A DNA stretch of 64,000 nucleotides. Source: Thiopseudomonas acetoxidans (GTDB taxonomy: Bacteria; Pseudomonadota; Gammaproteobacteria; Pseudomonadales; Pseudomonadaceae). The stretch's first letter is position 1, and every line of letters begins with the position of its first letter. The position numbers were made by a program, and so were the translations under genes. Location: the NCBI RefSeq assembly GCF_030362935.1, contig NZ_JAUCDY010000012.1:10518-74517 (forward strand), read 5' to 3'. This document shows, one piece after another, positions 24,313 through 32,952 of this stretch. The notes beneath the pieces were generated by a model. That model ran no database searches. It was given only the letters and a program-made list of their open reading frames with translations, and had not been told where the DNA came from.

Positions 24313-26232
24313 ATGATGAAGACAACAACTAAGCAACTTTGGCGTTTGGCCAAGTTACCTTTCGCAGTGAGTTTAGCCACAGCACTGGCGGCACCAGCTG
24401 CTGCCATTACCTTCGATATGGGCGAGATAGAAGGCTCCTTCGATAGCTCCTTGTCCGTAGGGGCGAGCTGGTCAACAGCCAAACGCGATAAGCGTTTTAT
24501 TGGTAACGCCAATGGCGGAACCGGCTATACGCAAACCGGTGATGATGGACGACTGAACTTTAAGCGTGGCGATACTTTTTCTAAAATATTTAAAGGTTTG
24601 CACGACTTAGAGCTGCGTTATCAGGACACTGGGGTGTTTGTGCGTGGTAAATACTGGTATGACTTTAAATTACACGACCAGAACCTGCGCCATCCTGATC
24701 CACAAAAGCGTAGCATCAGCAATAAAGGACGTAAAGAAGGCGCGAAAACACGTGGTGCTGAAGTTTTGGATGCCTTTGTTTTCCATAACTACATGATTGG
24801 CGATCAGCCGGGTACTGTGCGTCTGGGTAAGCAAGTTGTGAGCTGGGGTGAAAGTACTTTCATTATGAACTCCATCAACTCGATCAACCCGATTGACGTG
24901 TCTGCATTCCGTCGTCCGGGTGCCGAGCTGAAAGAAGGCCTGATTCCGGTCAACATGTTCTATGTTTCCCAGAGCATCACCGACCGCCTGTCAGCCGAAG
25001 CCTTTTATCAGCTGAGCTGGAAGCAAACTGTCGTGGATAACTGTGGCACCTTCTTCTCCAGCGCTGATGTGGCGGCGGATGGATGTAATGATAATTATTA
25101 TATTCTAGACTCGGAATATACCAAGCTGCTAAGCGATAACTTACCTACAGTGAAAGGTTTGCTCGCTACGATGGGACCGGCTGGAGCTCCAATACTCAAT
25201 GCAGTAAACGGAATCGAGTATGGTCCTGAGGGGATGAAAATTCGTCGCGGAAAAGATAATAAAGCCAAAGACGATGGGCAGTGGGGTATGGCGCTGCGCT
25301 GGATGGGTGACAATACCGAGTATGGTGCGTATTTTATGAATTATCATAGTCGCACTCCATTTTTGAGCATGCAAAATGCTGATGCTCAAACGCAAGGGGC
25401 GATAAATCAGCTGATTGGAGCGGTTGGAACCTTTCCAGTAGCCTTGCGGCCATTAGTTCCAACGTTAGGGTTGGCAACAGCGGTGGCAAATGCCCGATAT
25501 TATATGGACTATCCTGAGGATATTCGTCTGTATGGTTTGAGTTTTTCTACTACCCTGCCAACAGGTACAGCGTGGCAAGGAGAAGTCAGCTATAGGCCAA
25601 ACGCACCAGTGCAGATCAATACTCAGCAAATGACCCTCGCTCTGGGGTCTATTGTTAATCCGAATGCACCTGGCTGGCAAAATCGAAACCCAAGTGCAAT
25701 TCAGAAAGGTTACAAACGCAAAGAAATAACTCAGCTGCAAACCACTTTTACTCACTTTTTTGATCAAGTATTGGGTGCAGAGCGCGCGACATTAGTTGGC
25801 GAAATTGGTTATGTGCATGTGGGTGGGTTGGAAAGTAAGCGTAATGCTCAAAGCATTCGTTATGGGCGTGACCCAATTTACGGTGTGATTGGTAGTGCCG
25901 TTGATCCCACTGGTAGCTCTGTGGATCGATATGGTGATCATGGCTTCGTCACCAAAAACTCCTGGGGCTACCGTCTGCGCGGTGTGTTGGACTACAACAA
26001 CGCTTTTGCAGGGGTGAACTTGCATCCTAGCGTGGCATTCTCCCACGATGTGGATGGTTATGGCCCTAATGGTCTATTTAACGAAGGAGCTAAGGCAGCG
26101 AGCTTTGGTCTGGATGGCGTTTACCAAAACACCTACACCGCTGGCCTGTCGTACACCAACTTCTTTGATGGTCGTTACAACACCATGAAGGATCGCGACT
26201 TTGTTTCTTTGACCTTTGGTATGAACTTCTGA
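24313..26232 (+). CDS. DUF1302 family exported protein, probable outer-membrane barrel
   Basis: The product has 639 residues and an N-terminal signal peptide (LWRLAKLPFAVSLATALAAPAAA) followed directly by the DUF1302 opening ITFDMGEIEGSFDSSLSVGASW. The rest is rich in alternating aromatic and polar residues and ends in SLTFGMNF with a terminal Phe, as in outer-membrane beta-barrels. DUF1302 genes are regularly paired with DUF1329 genes in Pseudomonas and relatives, often near lipid, sterol or ester utilisation genes; the biochemical function is not established to my knowledge. An ATG one codon later is an equally possible start. The DUF1329 partner follows after about 140 bases. The middle third is more AT-rich than both ends. 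Confidence 0.85.
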   Translation: MMKTTTKQLWRLAKLPFAVSLATALAAPAAAITFDMGEIEGSFDSSLSVGASWSTAKRDKRFIGNANGGTGYTQTGDDGRLNFKRGDTFSKIFKGLHDLELRYQDTGVFVRGKYWYDFKLHDQNLRHPDPQKRSISNKGRKEGAKTRGAEVLDAFVFHNYMIGDQPGTVRLGKQVVSWGESTFIMNSINSINPIDVSAFRRPGAELKEGLIPVNMFYVSQSITDRLSAEAFYQLSWKQTVVDNCGTFFSSADVAADGCNDNYYILDSEYTKLLSDNLPTVKGLLATMGPAGAPILNAVNGIEYGPEGMKIRRGKDNKAKDDGQWGMALRWMGDNTEYGAYFMNYHSRTPFLSMQNADAQTQGAINQLIGAVGTFPVALRPLVPTLGLATAVANARYYMDYPEDIRLYGLSFSTTLPTGTAWQGEVSYRPNAPVQINTQQMTLALGSIVNPNAPGWQNRNPSAIQKGYKRKEITQLQTTFTHFFDQVLGAERATLVGEIGYVHVGGLESKRNAQSIRYGRDPIYGVIGSAVDPTGSSVDRYGDHGFVTKNSWGYRLRGVLDYNNAFAGVNLHPSVAFSHDVDGYGPNGLFNEGAKAASFGLDGVYQNTYTAGLSYTNFFDGRYNTMKDRDFVSLTFGMNF

Positions 26233-26237
26233 TTTAT

Positions 26238-26318
26238 GGCTGTAGGAGCGCATCTTATGCGCGATGATGTAACCCTCGGAACTATAAAGGTTGCGCATTA
26301 AGATACGCTCTTACGGCC
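26238..26318. repeat. REP-like inverted pair between the DUF1302 and DUF1329 genes
   Basis: The left unit reads GTAGGAGCGCATCTTATGCG and the right unit, on the other strand, reads GTAAGAGCGTATCTTAATGC. Both start with a GTARGAGCG head followed by a small imperfect palindrome, the layout of Pseudomonas REP elements, and they face each other like a REPIN. It fills most of the 142-base spacer. No other copy is visible in this window. Confidence 0.6.
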
Positions 26319-26374
26319 TGAGACAATAACTGCGCAAAAATTCAAATAAATTACGCACAAGCAGGAAGACTAAA

Positions 26375-27745
26375 ATGAAAATGAAAACCACATTAATGCA
26401 AGGCAGCGTCACTTTTGCGCTGTCTTTATTTGCCGCGAGCGTGATGGCTGCGGTATCGCCTGAACAGGCCGCTAAGCTGGGTAATGAGTTAACACCCTTT
26501 GGCGCAGAGAAAGCCGGCAATGCTGCTGGTACTATTCCAGCGTGGACTGGCGGTTTGCCAACCAATGCGGCGAAGGTTGATGAGCGCGGCTTTATGGATG
26601 ACCCGTATGCGGGTGAGCAACCGGAGTTTGTGATTACTGCGCAGAATATGGACCAGTACAAGGACAAGCTTACGCCCGGCCAGCAAGCCATGTTTAAGCG
26701 TTATCCCGACACCTATAAAATGAAGGTGTATAAAACCCATCGCTCAGCCACCATGCCGCAAGAGGTTATCGATGCAACTAAGGATAACGCGGTGCAAACC
26801 AATTTGGTGCAGGGCGGTAATGGTCTAGAGCACTTCAAAGTTGCTAACGCTTTCCCTATACCGCAAAACGGTCTTGAGGTGATTTGGAACCATATCACTC
26901 GCTATCGTGGTGGTAGTGTGAAGCGTAAAGTGACGCAGGCAACGCCACAGGCGAACGGCTCCTACTCGCTGGTGTACTTCGATGAGCAGTTTGTGTTCCC
27001 AAACAAGCTTAAAGACCATGACCCAAGCAAGCCAACCAATATTTTGTTTTACTTCAAACAAAGTGTTACTGCACCGGCACGTTTGGCGGGTAATGTGCTG
27101 TTAGTGCATGAAACCGTTGACCAGATTAAAGAGCCGCGTATGGCTTGGTTGTATAACGCCGGTCAGCGCCGCGTGCGTCGTGCCCCGCAGGTTTCCTACG
27201 ACGGTCCGGGTACAGCGGCTGATGGTATGCGTACATCCGATAACCTGGATATGTATAACGGTGCGCCGGATCGCTATAACTGGGAGCTGCACGGCAAGAA
27301 GGAAATGTATATTTCCTACAACAACTACCGTCTGGACTCGCCCGAGCTTAAGTACAGCGACATTCTGAAGGCCGGCCACATCAATCAGGACTTGCCACGC
27401 TACGAGCTGCACCGTGTCTGGCATGTAACCGCAACCCTGAAAGAAGGCGAGCGTCATATCTATGCCAAACGTGACTTCTACATTGATGAGGACACTTGGC
27501 AGGCCGCTGTTATCGATCATTACGACGGTCGCGGAAACCTGTGGCGTGTAGCCGAAGCGCATGCGTTGCAGTACTTTGCTCAGCAGGTGCCTTGGTATGC
27601 GGTGGAAACTCTGTATGACGTACAATCAGGTCGCTACTTGGCGCTGGGTATGAAAAACGAAGAGCGTCGTTCGTATGAGTTTAATATCGAAGCAACTTCG
27701 GGTGAGTTCACTCCAGCTGCTTTGCGTCAGGCAGGTGTACGCTAA
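26375..27745 (+). CDS. DUF1329 family exported protein
   Basis: A 456-residue protein with a signal peptide (TFALSLFAASVMA, cleavage before AVSPEQAAKL). The body has the DUF1329 pattern: LTPFGAEKAGNAAGTIPAWTGG near the N-terminus, then MYSAYNN-like stretches such as KKEMYISYNNYRL and YAKRDFYIDEDTWQAAVIDHYDGRGNLWRV. The family is annotated as related to the LolA/LolB-type lipoprotein-sorting fold, which would fit a periplasmic carrier of a hydrophobic ligand working with the DUF1302 barrel. That joint role is inference. The start could also be the ATG two codons later. The gene converges on queG. Confidence 0.85.
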   Translation: MKMKTTLMQGSVTFALSLFAASVMAAVSPEQAAKLGNELTPFGAEKAGNAAGTIPAWTGGLPTNAAKVDERGFMDDPYAGEQPEFVITAQNMDQYKDKLTPGQQAMFKRYPDTYKMKVYKTHRSATMPQEVIDATKDNAVQTNLVQGGNGLEHFKVANAFPIPQNGLEVIWNHITRYRGGSVKRKVTQATPQANGSYSLVYFDEQFVFPNKLKDHDPSKPTNILFYFKQSVTAPARLAGNVLLVHETVDQIKEPRMAWLYNAGQRRVRRAPQVSYDGPGTAADGMRTSDNLDMYNGAPDRYNWELHGKKEMYISYNNYRLDSPELKYSDILKAGHINQDLPRYELHRVWHVTATLKEGERHIYAKRDFYIDEDTWQAAVIDHYDGRGNLWRVAEAHALQYFAQQVPWYAVETLYDVQSGRYLALGMKNEERRSYEFNIEATSGEFTPAALRQAGVR

Positions 27746-27767
27746 GTTAGCAAACTAAAACATCGGT

Positions 27768-27798
27768 AGCGTGGGCGACTGAGCAGGTCGTTCGCGCT
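27768..27798. terminator. hairpin at the DUF1329/queG convergent junction
   Basis: Twelve pairs, four of them G-T, with a seven-base loop TGAGCAG lie between the two stop codons. No T tract follows on either strand, so it is a U-less hairpin rather than a classic terminator. Confidence 0.45.
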
Positions 27799-27806
27799 AT
27801 TGGTGT

Positions 27807-28880
27807 TTATTTATATCCTTTCAAATCATGCTGCTCTAGCGCCCATTGCACATGCTCTCTTACAGTTGCGCTGGGGTATTCAATACGGCTTTTTAAGGCT
27901 TCAATCACACTAATACAACTGGGTGCATTACCCAACCCAACGGCTAGATTGCGCAACCAGTTTTCATAGCCGGTACGTCTAATGGGTGAGCCTTGGGTGC
28001 GTTCAAGAAACTCTTCCTCAGTCCAACGAAATAAATCGATCAAACTGCCGTTATCTAAGTGCTGTCTAGGTGAGAAGTCTTCTTCTTGGGTGGTCTTACT
28101 AAAGCGGTTCCAAGGGCAGACAATTTGGCAATCATCACAACCAAACACCCTATTGCCTATTAGTGGGCGTAGCTCAAGCGGGATGGCGCCTTTGAGCTCA
28201 ATGGTTAAATAAGATATACAGCGGCGTGCATCTAGGATGTAAGGGCCGACAAAAGCTTGAGTAGGGCAGCGATCTAGACAGGCGGTGCACGAACCGCAAT
28301 GGTTGCTGGCTTGGCGTTCGTCCTCAGGTAGCGGAATATCGACAAAAATTTCACCCAAGAAAAAGAAGCTGCCTGCAGTGCGATTCAGCAGCAGGGTGTT
28401 TTTACCAATCCAGCCCAGGCCAGCATTGCGAGCTAGGGCAGACTCGAGTACGGGAGCGCTATCAACAAAAACCCTATAGTTGAGCGGCTCAATTTCAAGT
28501 TTGATACGTTCGGCAAGCTGCTGCAGACGTTTGCGCATCAGTTTATGGTAGTCGCGCCCCAGAGCATAACGGGAAATATAGGCTAAACTTGGCTGCTTTA
28601 GGGTTTCCAGCATGTGTGTATCGGCAGGCACATAATTCATACGCACAGAAATTACCCGCAGGGTGCCGGGCATTAGTTCTGTAGGTCTAGAACGCAGGGT
28701 GCCGTGCTTGGCTAAATAATCCATTTCGCCGTGATAGTTGGCGGCAAGATAGCTAAGCAGATGCGGTTCATCCGCGCTTAGGTCGGTGCCGCTGATGCCC
28801 ACGTCGGCAAAGCCTAGTTCATTACCCCATTGCTTAATGCATTGAGCTAATGGCTGTAAAGCGGAATTTTGTTCGGTCAT
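27807..28880 (-). CDS. queG: epoxyqueuosine reductase
   Basis: QueG carries out the last step of queuosine synthesis, reducing epoxyqueuosine in tRNA with a cobalamin and two 4Fe-4S clusters. The ferredoxin-type motifs CGSCTACLDRCPTQA and CDDCQIVCPWNRF are both present. I set the start at the ATG giving MTEQNSALQPLAQCIKQWGNELGFADVGI (357 residues); the frame stays open 27 codons further upstream, but that extension does not look like family sequence. It diverges from tsaE. In Pseudomonas a yjeF gene usually lies between these two; here it is absent. Confidence 0.95.
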   Translation of the reverse strand: MTEQNSALQPLAQCIKQWGNELGFADVGISGTDLSADEPHLLSYLAANYHGEMDYLAKHGTLRSRPTELMPGTLRVISVRMNYVPADTHMLETLKQPSLAYISRYALGRDYHKLMRKRLQQLAERIKLEIEPLNYRVFVDSAPVLESALARNAGLGWIGKNTLLLNRTAGSFFFLGEIFVDIPLPEDERQASNHCGSCTACLDRCPTQAFVGPYILDARRCISYLTIELKGAIPLELRPLIGNRVFGCDDCQIVCPWNRFSKTTQEEDFSPRQHLDNGSLIDLFRWTEEEFLERTQGSPIRRTGYENWLRNLAVGLGNAPSCISVIEALKSRIEYPSATVREHVQWALEQHDLKGYK

Positions 28881-28987
28881 CGTGCAGACATGTAGGTATA
28901 ATTTGCGGATATGCAGTATAACAAGGGGTAAAGGCGTTGAGTAATGAATGTTCGGGCGCATTTACTCAGGGTTTGCAAGGCGGGGAT

Positions 28988-29461
28988 ATGTCGGAGATTG
29001 AACTTTTTTTAGCTGACGAGGCACAAACCTTGGCGTTGGGTACGCAGTTGGCACGTTTGACCGCTGGACATGGCTTGTTGTTTTTACAGGGTGATCTAGG
29101 AGCGGGGAAAACGACCTTATCGCGTGGAATTATCCAAGGTTTAGGTCACCAAGGAGCGGTTAAGAGCCCCACCTTTACCCTAGTAGAACCCTATGTTGTA
29201 GGTGACTTGCAGCTGTGGCATTTTGATCTGTATCGCCTAGCTGACCCAGAAGAGTTGGAGTTTTTGGGCATACGCGATTACTTGGCCGACGATGATTTAT
29301 GCATTATTGAATGGCCGCAGAAGGGCCAAGGCGTTTTGCCAGAGCCTGATTTGCATATTAGTATATACACTCACCAGCAAGGACGACGGGTTGTATTAAC
29401 GCCTTATAGTACGCGCGCAAAAAACTGGTGTGCGGCTGTGGCACAATTAAACCGCCTGTGA
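28988..29461 (+). CDS. tsaE: tRNA N6-threonylcarbamoyladenosine synthesis ATPase TsaE
   Basis: TsaE is the ATPase that works with TsaB and TsaD to make t6A at position 37 of ANN-decoding tRNAs. Walker A is GDLGAGKTT (near residues 35-43), and the SPTFTLVEPY and FDLYRLADPEELEFLGI motifs are typical. The ATG chosen gives 157 residues with GGCGGGG upstream; a TTG at 28937 would add 17 residues without similarity. amiB follows after seven bases. Confidence 0.93.
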   Translation: MSEIELFLADEAQTLALGTQLARLTAGHGLLFLQGDLGAGKTTLSRGIIQGLGHQGAVKSPTFTLVEPYVVGDLQLWHFDLYRLADPEELEFLGIRDYLADDDLCIIEWPQKGQGVLPEPDLHISIYTHQQGRRVVLTPYSTRAKNWCAAVAQLNRL

Positions 29462-29468
29462 GGTAAGT

Positions 29469-30863
29469 ATGCGGCTGCGTTTTTTCTTAGCAACTCTTGT
29501 GCTGTGCATGCTTTTTCCCATGCAGGTTTTTGCTGCCACAGATATTAAAGGGGTGCGCTTATGGCGTGCGCCGGATAACACGCGGCTGGTTTTCGACCTT
29601 AGCGGTCCGGTTACGCACAATGTGTTTGCGCTGGACAGCCCGGAACGTATCGTCATTGATGTTAAAAGTACGCGACTGTCCGCAGATCTTAAAGCGATCC
29701 TGGAACAAAAGTCACCCATAAAAGATGTGCGTGTAGGTTTGCAAGCTAATGAGCTGCGTATCGTGTTGGATATGGCGGCAAAGGTTACACCTAAGAGCTT
29801 TACTTTGGCGCCAAACCAACAGTATGGCCACCGCTTGGTTGTGGATCTCTATGATGAGAAAGGTACTACAGGCAACAAGGCTGAGCCCACCGTTCCCATA
29901 ACGGTGCCTAGCACACCGATTTCAACCGCTAAAACCCCAGCCACTTATAAGCAGCGTGACATTGTTATTGCCATTGATGCGGGTCATGGTGGTGAGGACC
30001 CAGGTGCTATTGGTCCGCGCGGATTGAAGGAAAAAGATGTGGTGCTAGCTATAGCTAAAGAGCTACAACGCCAAATCAATGCTGAGAAAGGATTTCGAGC
30101 AGAATTAGTACGCACCGGTGATTATTTTATTCCGCTGCGCAAACGTACAGACATTGCGCGCAAAAAAAATGCTGACATGTTCATCTCCGTGCATGCCGAT
30201 GCTGCACCGCGCGCTTCGGCATACGGGGCATCGGTCTATGCTTTATCTGATCGTGGAGCGACTTCAGAAACAGCGCGCTGGCTGGCCGATAGCGAGAACC
30301 GCTCGGATCTTATTGGCGGTGCAGGCAATGTGAGTTTAGGCGATAAGGATCAAGTATTGGCGGGTGTGTTGTTGGATCTGTCGATGACGGCTTCTTTGGC
30401 TTCAAGTTTGGATGTCGGACAGAAAATATTAAACCAGATGGGCAATGTCACGCGGCTGCATAAAGCACGCGTTGAGCAAGCCGGATTTATGGTGCTTAAA
30501 TCACCGGATATGCCTTCGATTTTGGTCGAGACCGGCTTTATTACCAACCCAGCAGAATCGCGTAAGCTGGCGAACCGCTCCCACCAAATGGCAATAGCCC
30601 GTTCAATTCATACTGGGGTTAAACAGTTTTTTTATAGTAATCCGCCGGCGGGCACTTACGTCGCTGCACAACGTGATGCAGGGAAGACATTGATTGGCCC
30701 ACTGCAGCACGTGGTTAAATCGGGTGAGAGTGTTTCGATTTTAGCGTTGCGCTATCAGGTTTCTATCGCAGAGATTCGCCGAGCCAATAAATTAAAAGGT
30801 GACACCATTCATATAGGTCAAAAATTGACTATTCCAGCACGGACTTTGGCGGCACAACCATGA
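29469..30863 (+). CDS. amiB: N-acetylmuramoyl-L-alanine amidase with AMIN and LysM domains
   Basis: This periplasmic zinc amidase splits septal peptidoglycan during daughter-cell separation. The 464 residues comprise a signal peptide (FFLATLVLCMLFPMQVFA), an AMIN domain (about 25-130), an Amidase_3 domain starting with DAGHGGEDPGA (170-180) and including SVHADA and the catalytic ETGFITN, then a C-terminal LysM (HVVKSGESVSILALRYQVS). Its TGA overlaps the mutL start by four bases (ATGA). Its activity normally needs EnvC/NlpD-type activators, not found here. Confidence 0.95.
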   Translation: MRLRFFLATLVLCMLFPMQVFAATDIKGVRLWRAPDNTRLVFDLSGPVTHNVFALDSPERIVIDVKSTRLSADLKAILEQKSPIKDVRVGLQANELRIVLDMAAKVTPKSFTLAPNQQYGHRLVVDLYDEKGTTGNKAEPTVPITVPSTPISTAKTPATYKQRDIVIAIDAGHGGEDPGAIGPRGLKEKDVVLAIAKELQRQINAEKGFRAELVRTGDYFIPLRKRTDIARKKNADMFISVHADAAPRASAYGASVYALSDRGATSETARWLADSENRSDLIGGAGNVSLGDKDQVLAGVLLDLSMTASLASSLDVGQKILNQMGNVTRLHKARVEQAGFMVLKSPDMPSILVETGFITNPAESRKLANRSHQMAIARSIHTGVKQFFYSNPPAGTYVAAQRDAGKTLIGPLQHVVKSGESVSILALRYQVSIAEIRRANKLKGDTIHIGQKLTIPARTLAAQP

Positions 30864-32710
30864 GTAACACAGCGGTTATCCACTTACTAAGTCCACTGTT
30901 AGCCAACCAAATTGCAGCGGGTGAGGTGGTAGAGCGTCCTGCCTCTGTAGCCAAAGAGTTGCTTGAAAATGCACTGGATGCTGGCGCTAATCGCATTGAT
31001 ATTGAAGCGGAAGAAGGTGGCGTTAAGTTACTGCGTATCCGTGATAACGGTCGTGGTATCGCGCACCAACAACTGCCTTTGGCACTAGAGCGCCATGCAA
31101 CTAGCAAGATAGTGGAGCTGGCTGATCTTGAGGGGGTGTCGACCTTGGGTTTTCGTGGCGAAGCTTTGGCATCTATAAGCTCGGTTTCACGCCTGTGCTT
31201 AACCTCGCGTACAGCCGATGCTGAGCAGGCTTGGCAGGTAGAAGCGCAAGGGCGACAAATGGAGCCGTTGGTGCAACCCGCCGCGCATCCGCAGGGAACT
31301 ACGGTGCAGGTGAGCGATCTGTTTTATAACACCCCTGCGCGCCGTAAGTTTTTGCGTACCGAAAGGACCGAATTTGACCATTTACAAGAAGTAGTCAAGC
31401 GCATGGCGCTGGCGCGTTTTGATGTGGCCTTTCATTTGCGCCATAACAACCGCTCAATTTATGCCTTGCACAGCGCAACCGATGAGCAGAGCAAAGCACG
31501 GCGTATCGCCCAGCTATTAGGTGATGAGTTTATGGAGCAGGCGCTGCCCATCGACATAGAGCGCAATGGGTTGCGGCTGTGGGGTTGGGTTGGCTTGCCG
31601 ACATTTTCCCGCAGCCAGGCGGATATGCAGTATTTTTATGTCAACGGCAGAACCGTGCGTGACAAGCTGGTCGGTCATGCGGTGCGCCAAGCCTATCGCG
31701 ATGTGCTGTATGGCGGCAGATTTCCAGCCTTTGTCCTGTATCTAGAATTAGATCCCAATAAAGTGGATGTTAACGTGCATCCCACTAAGCATGAGGTGCG
31801 CTTTCGTGATGGGCGCTCTGTGCATGATTTTCTTTATTCAGCACTGAACCGCACTTTGGCTGAAGTACGTCCGGGTGATGCCGTCAGTGCACCAGCAAGC
31901 AGTCAGATGCTTGCACCTTCTGCGGTAACGGGTGTGATGGCCGGCGAGTTTGCTGGGCAAAATGAGCTAGGTTTGCGTGACAGCCCGACGGAGCAGTCCA
32001 ATATTTCTGCAAGATCGTTTGGCTACGACAGCCGTTCAACGGTGAATTTTAGCGCCCCTCAATCACAGGCTTATCAGGCTTTTACTGCGCCACTGATGGG
32101 TGAAAACACTGTAGCCGAAACTGAAATCCCACCCTTGGGCTATGCCATCGCGCAACTGAAAGGAATTTACATATTGGCGGAAAATCAACTTGGGCTGGTG
32201 TTGGTGGATATGCACGCTGCCCACGAGCGCGTGATGTACGAGCGTTTGAAAACAGCGATGGCGCAAGAAGGTTTGCGCGGACAGCCGTTGCTGGTGCCGC
32301 AAACGCTGAGCCTAAGTGCGCGTGAGATTGATTGCGCTGAGCAAAATGCGCAGTGGTTTAATCAGTTAGGTTTTGAATTGCAGACGTTGGGTGAAGAAAG
32401 TATCGCGATTCGCCAAATCCCAGCATTACTTAAGCAGGCGCACGCTGCGGACTTGGTGCAAGCGGTGTTGGCGGATTTGATGGAGTACGGCAGCAGTGAC
32501 CGGGTTCAGGCGCATATTAACGAGCTGCTCGCGACTATGTCGTGCCATGGCGCTGTACGCGCTAACCGACAATTGAGCATTGCAGAAATGAATGCATTGT
32601 TGCGTGATATGGAAATCACCGAGCGTAGTGGCCAGTGCAATCATGGCCGCCCGACTTGGACACAGTTGAACATGACAGAGTTGGATGCTTTGTTTTTGCG
32701 TGGCCGGTAA
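30860..32710 (+). CDS. mutL: DNA mismatch repair protein MutL, with endonuclease motif
   Basis: MutL links mismatch recognition by MutS to strand incision. The 616-residue product has the GHKL ATPase motifs ELLENALDAGA, DNGRGI and GFRGEALASI, a variable linker of about residues 335-420, and a C-terminal domain. That domain contains D450-MHA-AH-E456-RVMY-E461, which fits the DxHAxxExxxxE metal-binding nuclease motif. This predicts a nicking MutL, as in MutH-less bacteria including P. aeruginosa. miaA and hfq, the usual downstream neighbours, are missing. Confidence 0.97.
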   Translation: MSNTAVIHLLSPLLANQIAAGEVVERPASVAKELLENALDAGANRIDIEAEEGGVKLLRIRDNGRGIAHQQLPLALERHATSKIVELADLEGVSTLGFRGEALASISSVSRLCLTSRTADAEQAWQVEAQGRQMEPLVQPAAHPQGTTVQVSDLFYNTPARRKFLRTERTEFDHLQEVVKRMALARFDVAFHLRHNNRSIYALHSATDEQSKARRIAQLLGDEFMEQALPIDIERNGLRLWGWVGLPTFSRSQADMQYFYVNGRTVRDKLVGHAVRQAYRDVLYGGRFPAFVLYLELDPNKVDVNVHPTKHEVRFRDGRSVHDFLYSALNRTLAEVRPGDAVSAPASSQMLAPSAVTGVMAGEFAGQNELGLRDSPTEQSNISARSFGYDSRSTVNFSAPQSQAYQAFTAPLMGENTVAETEIPPLGYAIAQLKGIYILAENQLGLVLVDMHAAHERVMYERLKTAMAQEGLRGQPLLVPQTLSLSAREIDCAEQNAQWFNQLGFELQTLGEESIAIRQIPALLKQAHAADLVQAVLADLMEYGSSDRVQAHINELLATMSCHGAVRANRQLSIAEMNALLRDMEITERSGQCNHGRPTWTQLNMTELDALFLRGR

Positions 32711-32861
32711 ACCAGCTGCCGCAGCACAGACTGTGGTGTCGCCGCCTATCTTCTGCTCTGCGGTGCAGTCAAAATTGCACTAGAGTAGAGCGTTCATTAA
32801 AATCAGATTTACAGTGCGAACTCTATACGCAGAGTACCTACGCTTTTAGCAAGAAAACCCG

Positions 32862-32867
32862 TATAAT
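32862..32867 (+). promoter_or_regulatory. -10 element of the ndk promoter inside a palindrome
   Basis: A perfect TATAAT lies between AAACCCG (32855-32861) and CGGGTTT (32871-32877). No good -35 is seen at 16-18 bases upstream. The palindrome could be an operator or chance. Confidence 0.35.
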
Positions 32868-32952
32868 CTGCGGGTTTAGGTTGGGACTACTTTAAGCGAG
32901 TATTAACTTGCTTGGGTGTTCTTTTTTTAATTTTTTATCTTTGGAGTTTTCC

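Noticed and set aside
32635..32895. A small + strand frame across the end of mutL and the mutL-ndk gap
   Set aside because: Most of it overlaps mutL in another frame; no ribosome binding site and no motif.
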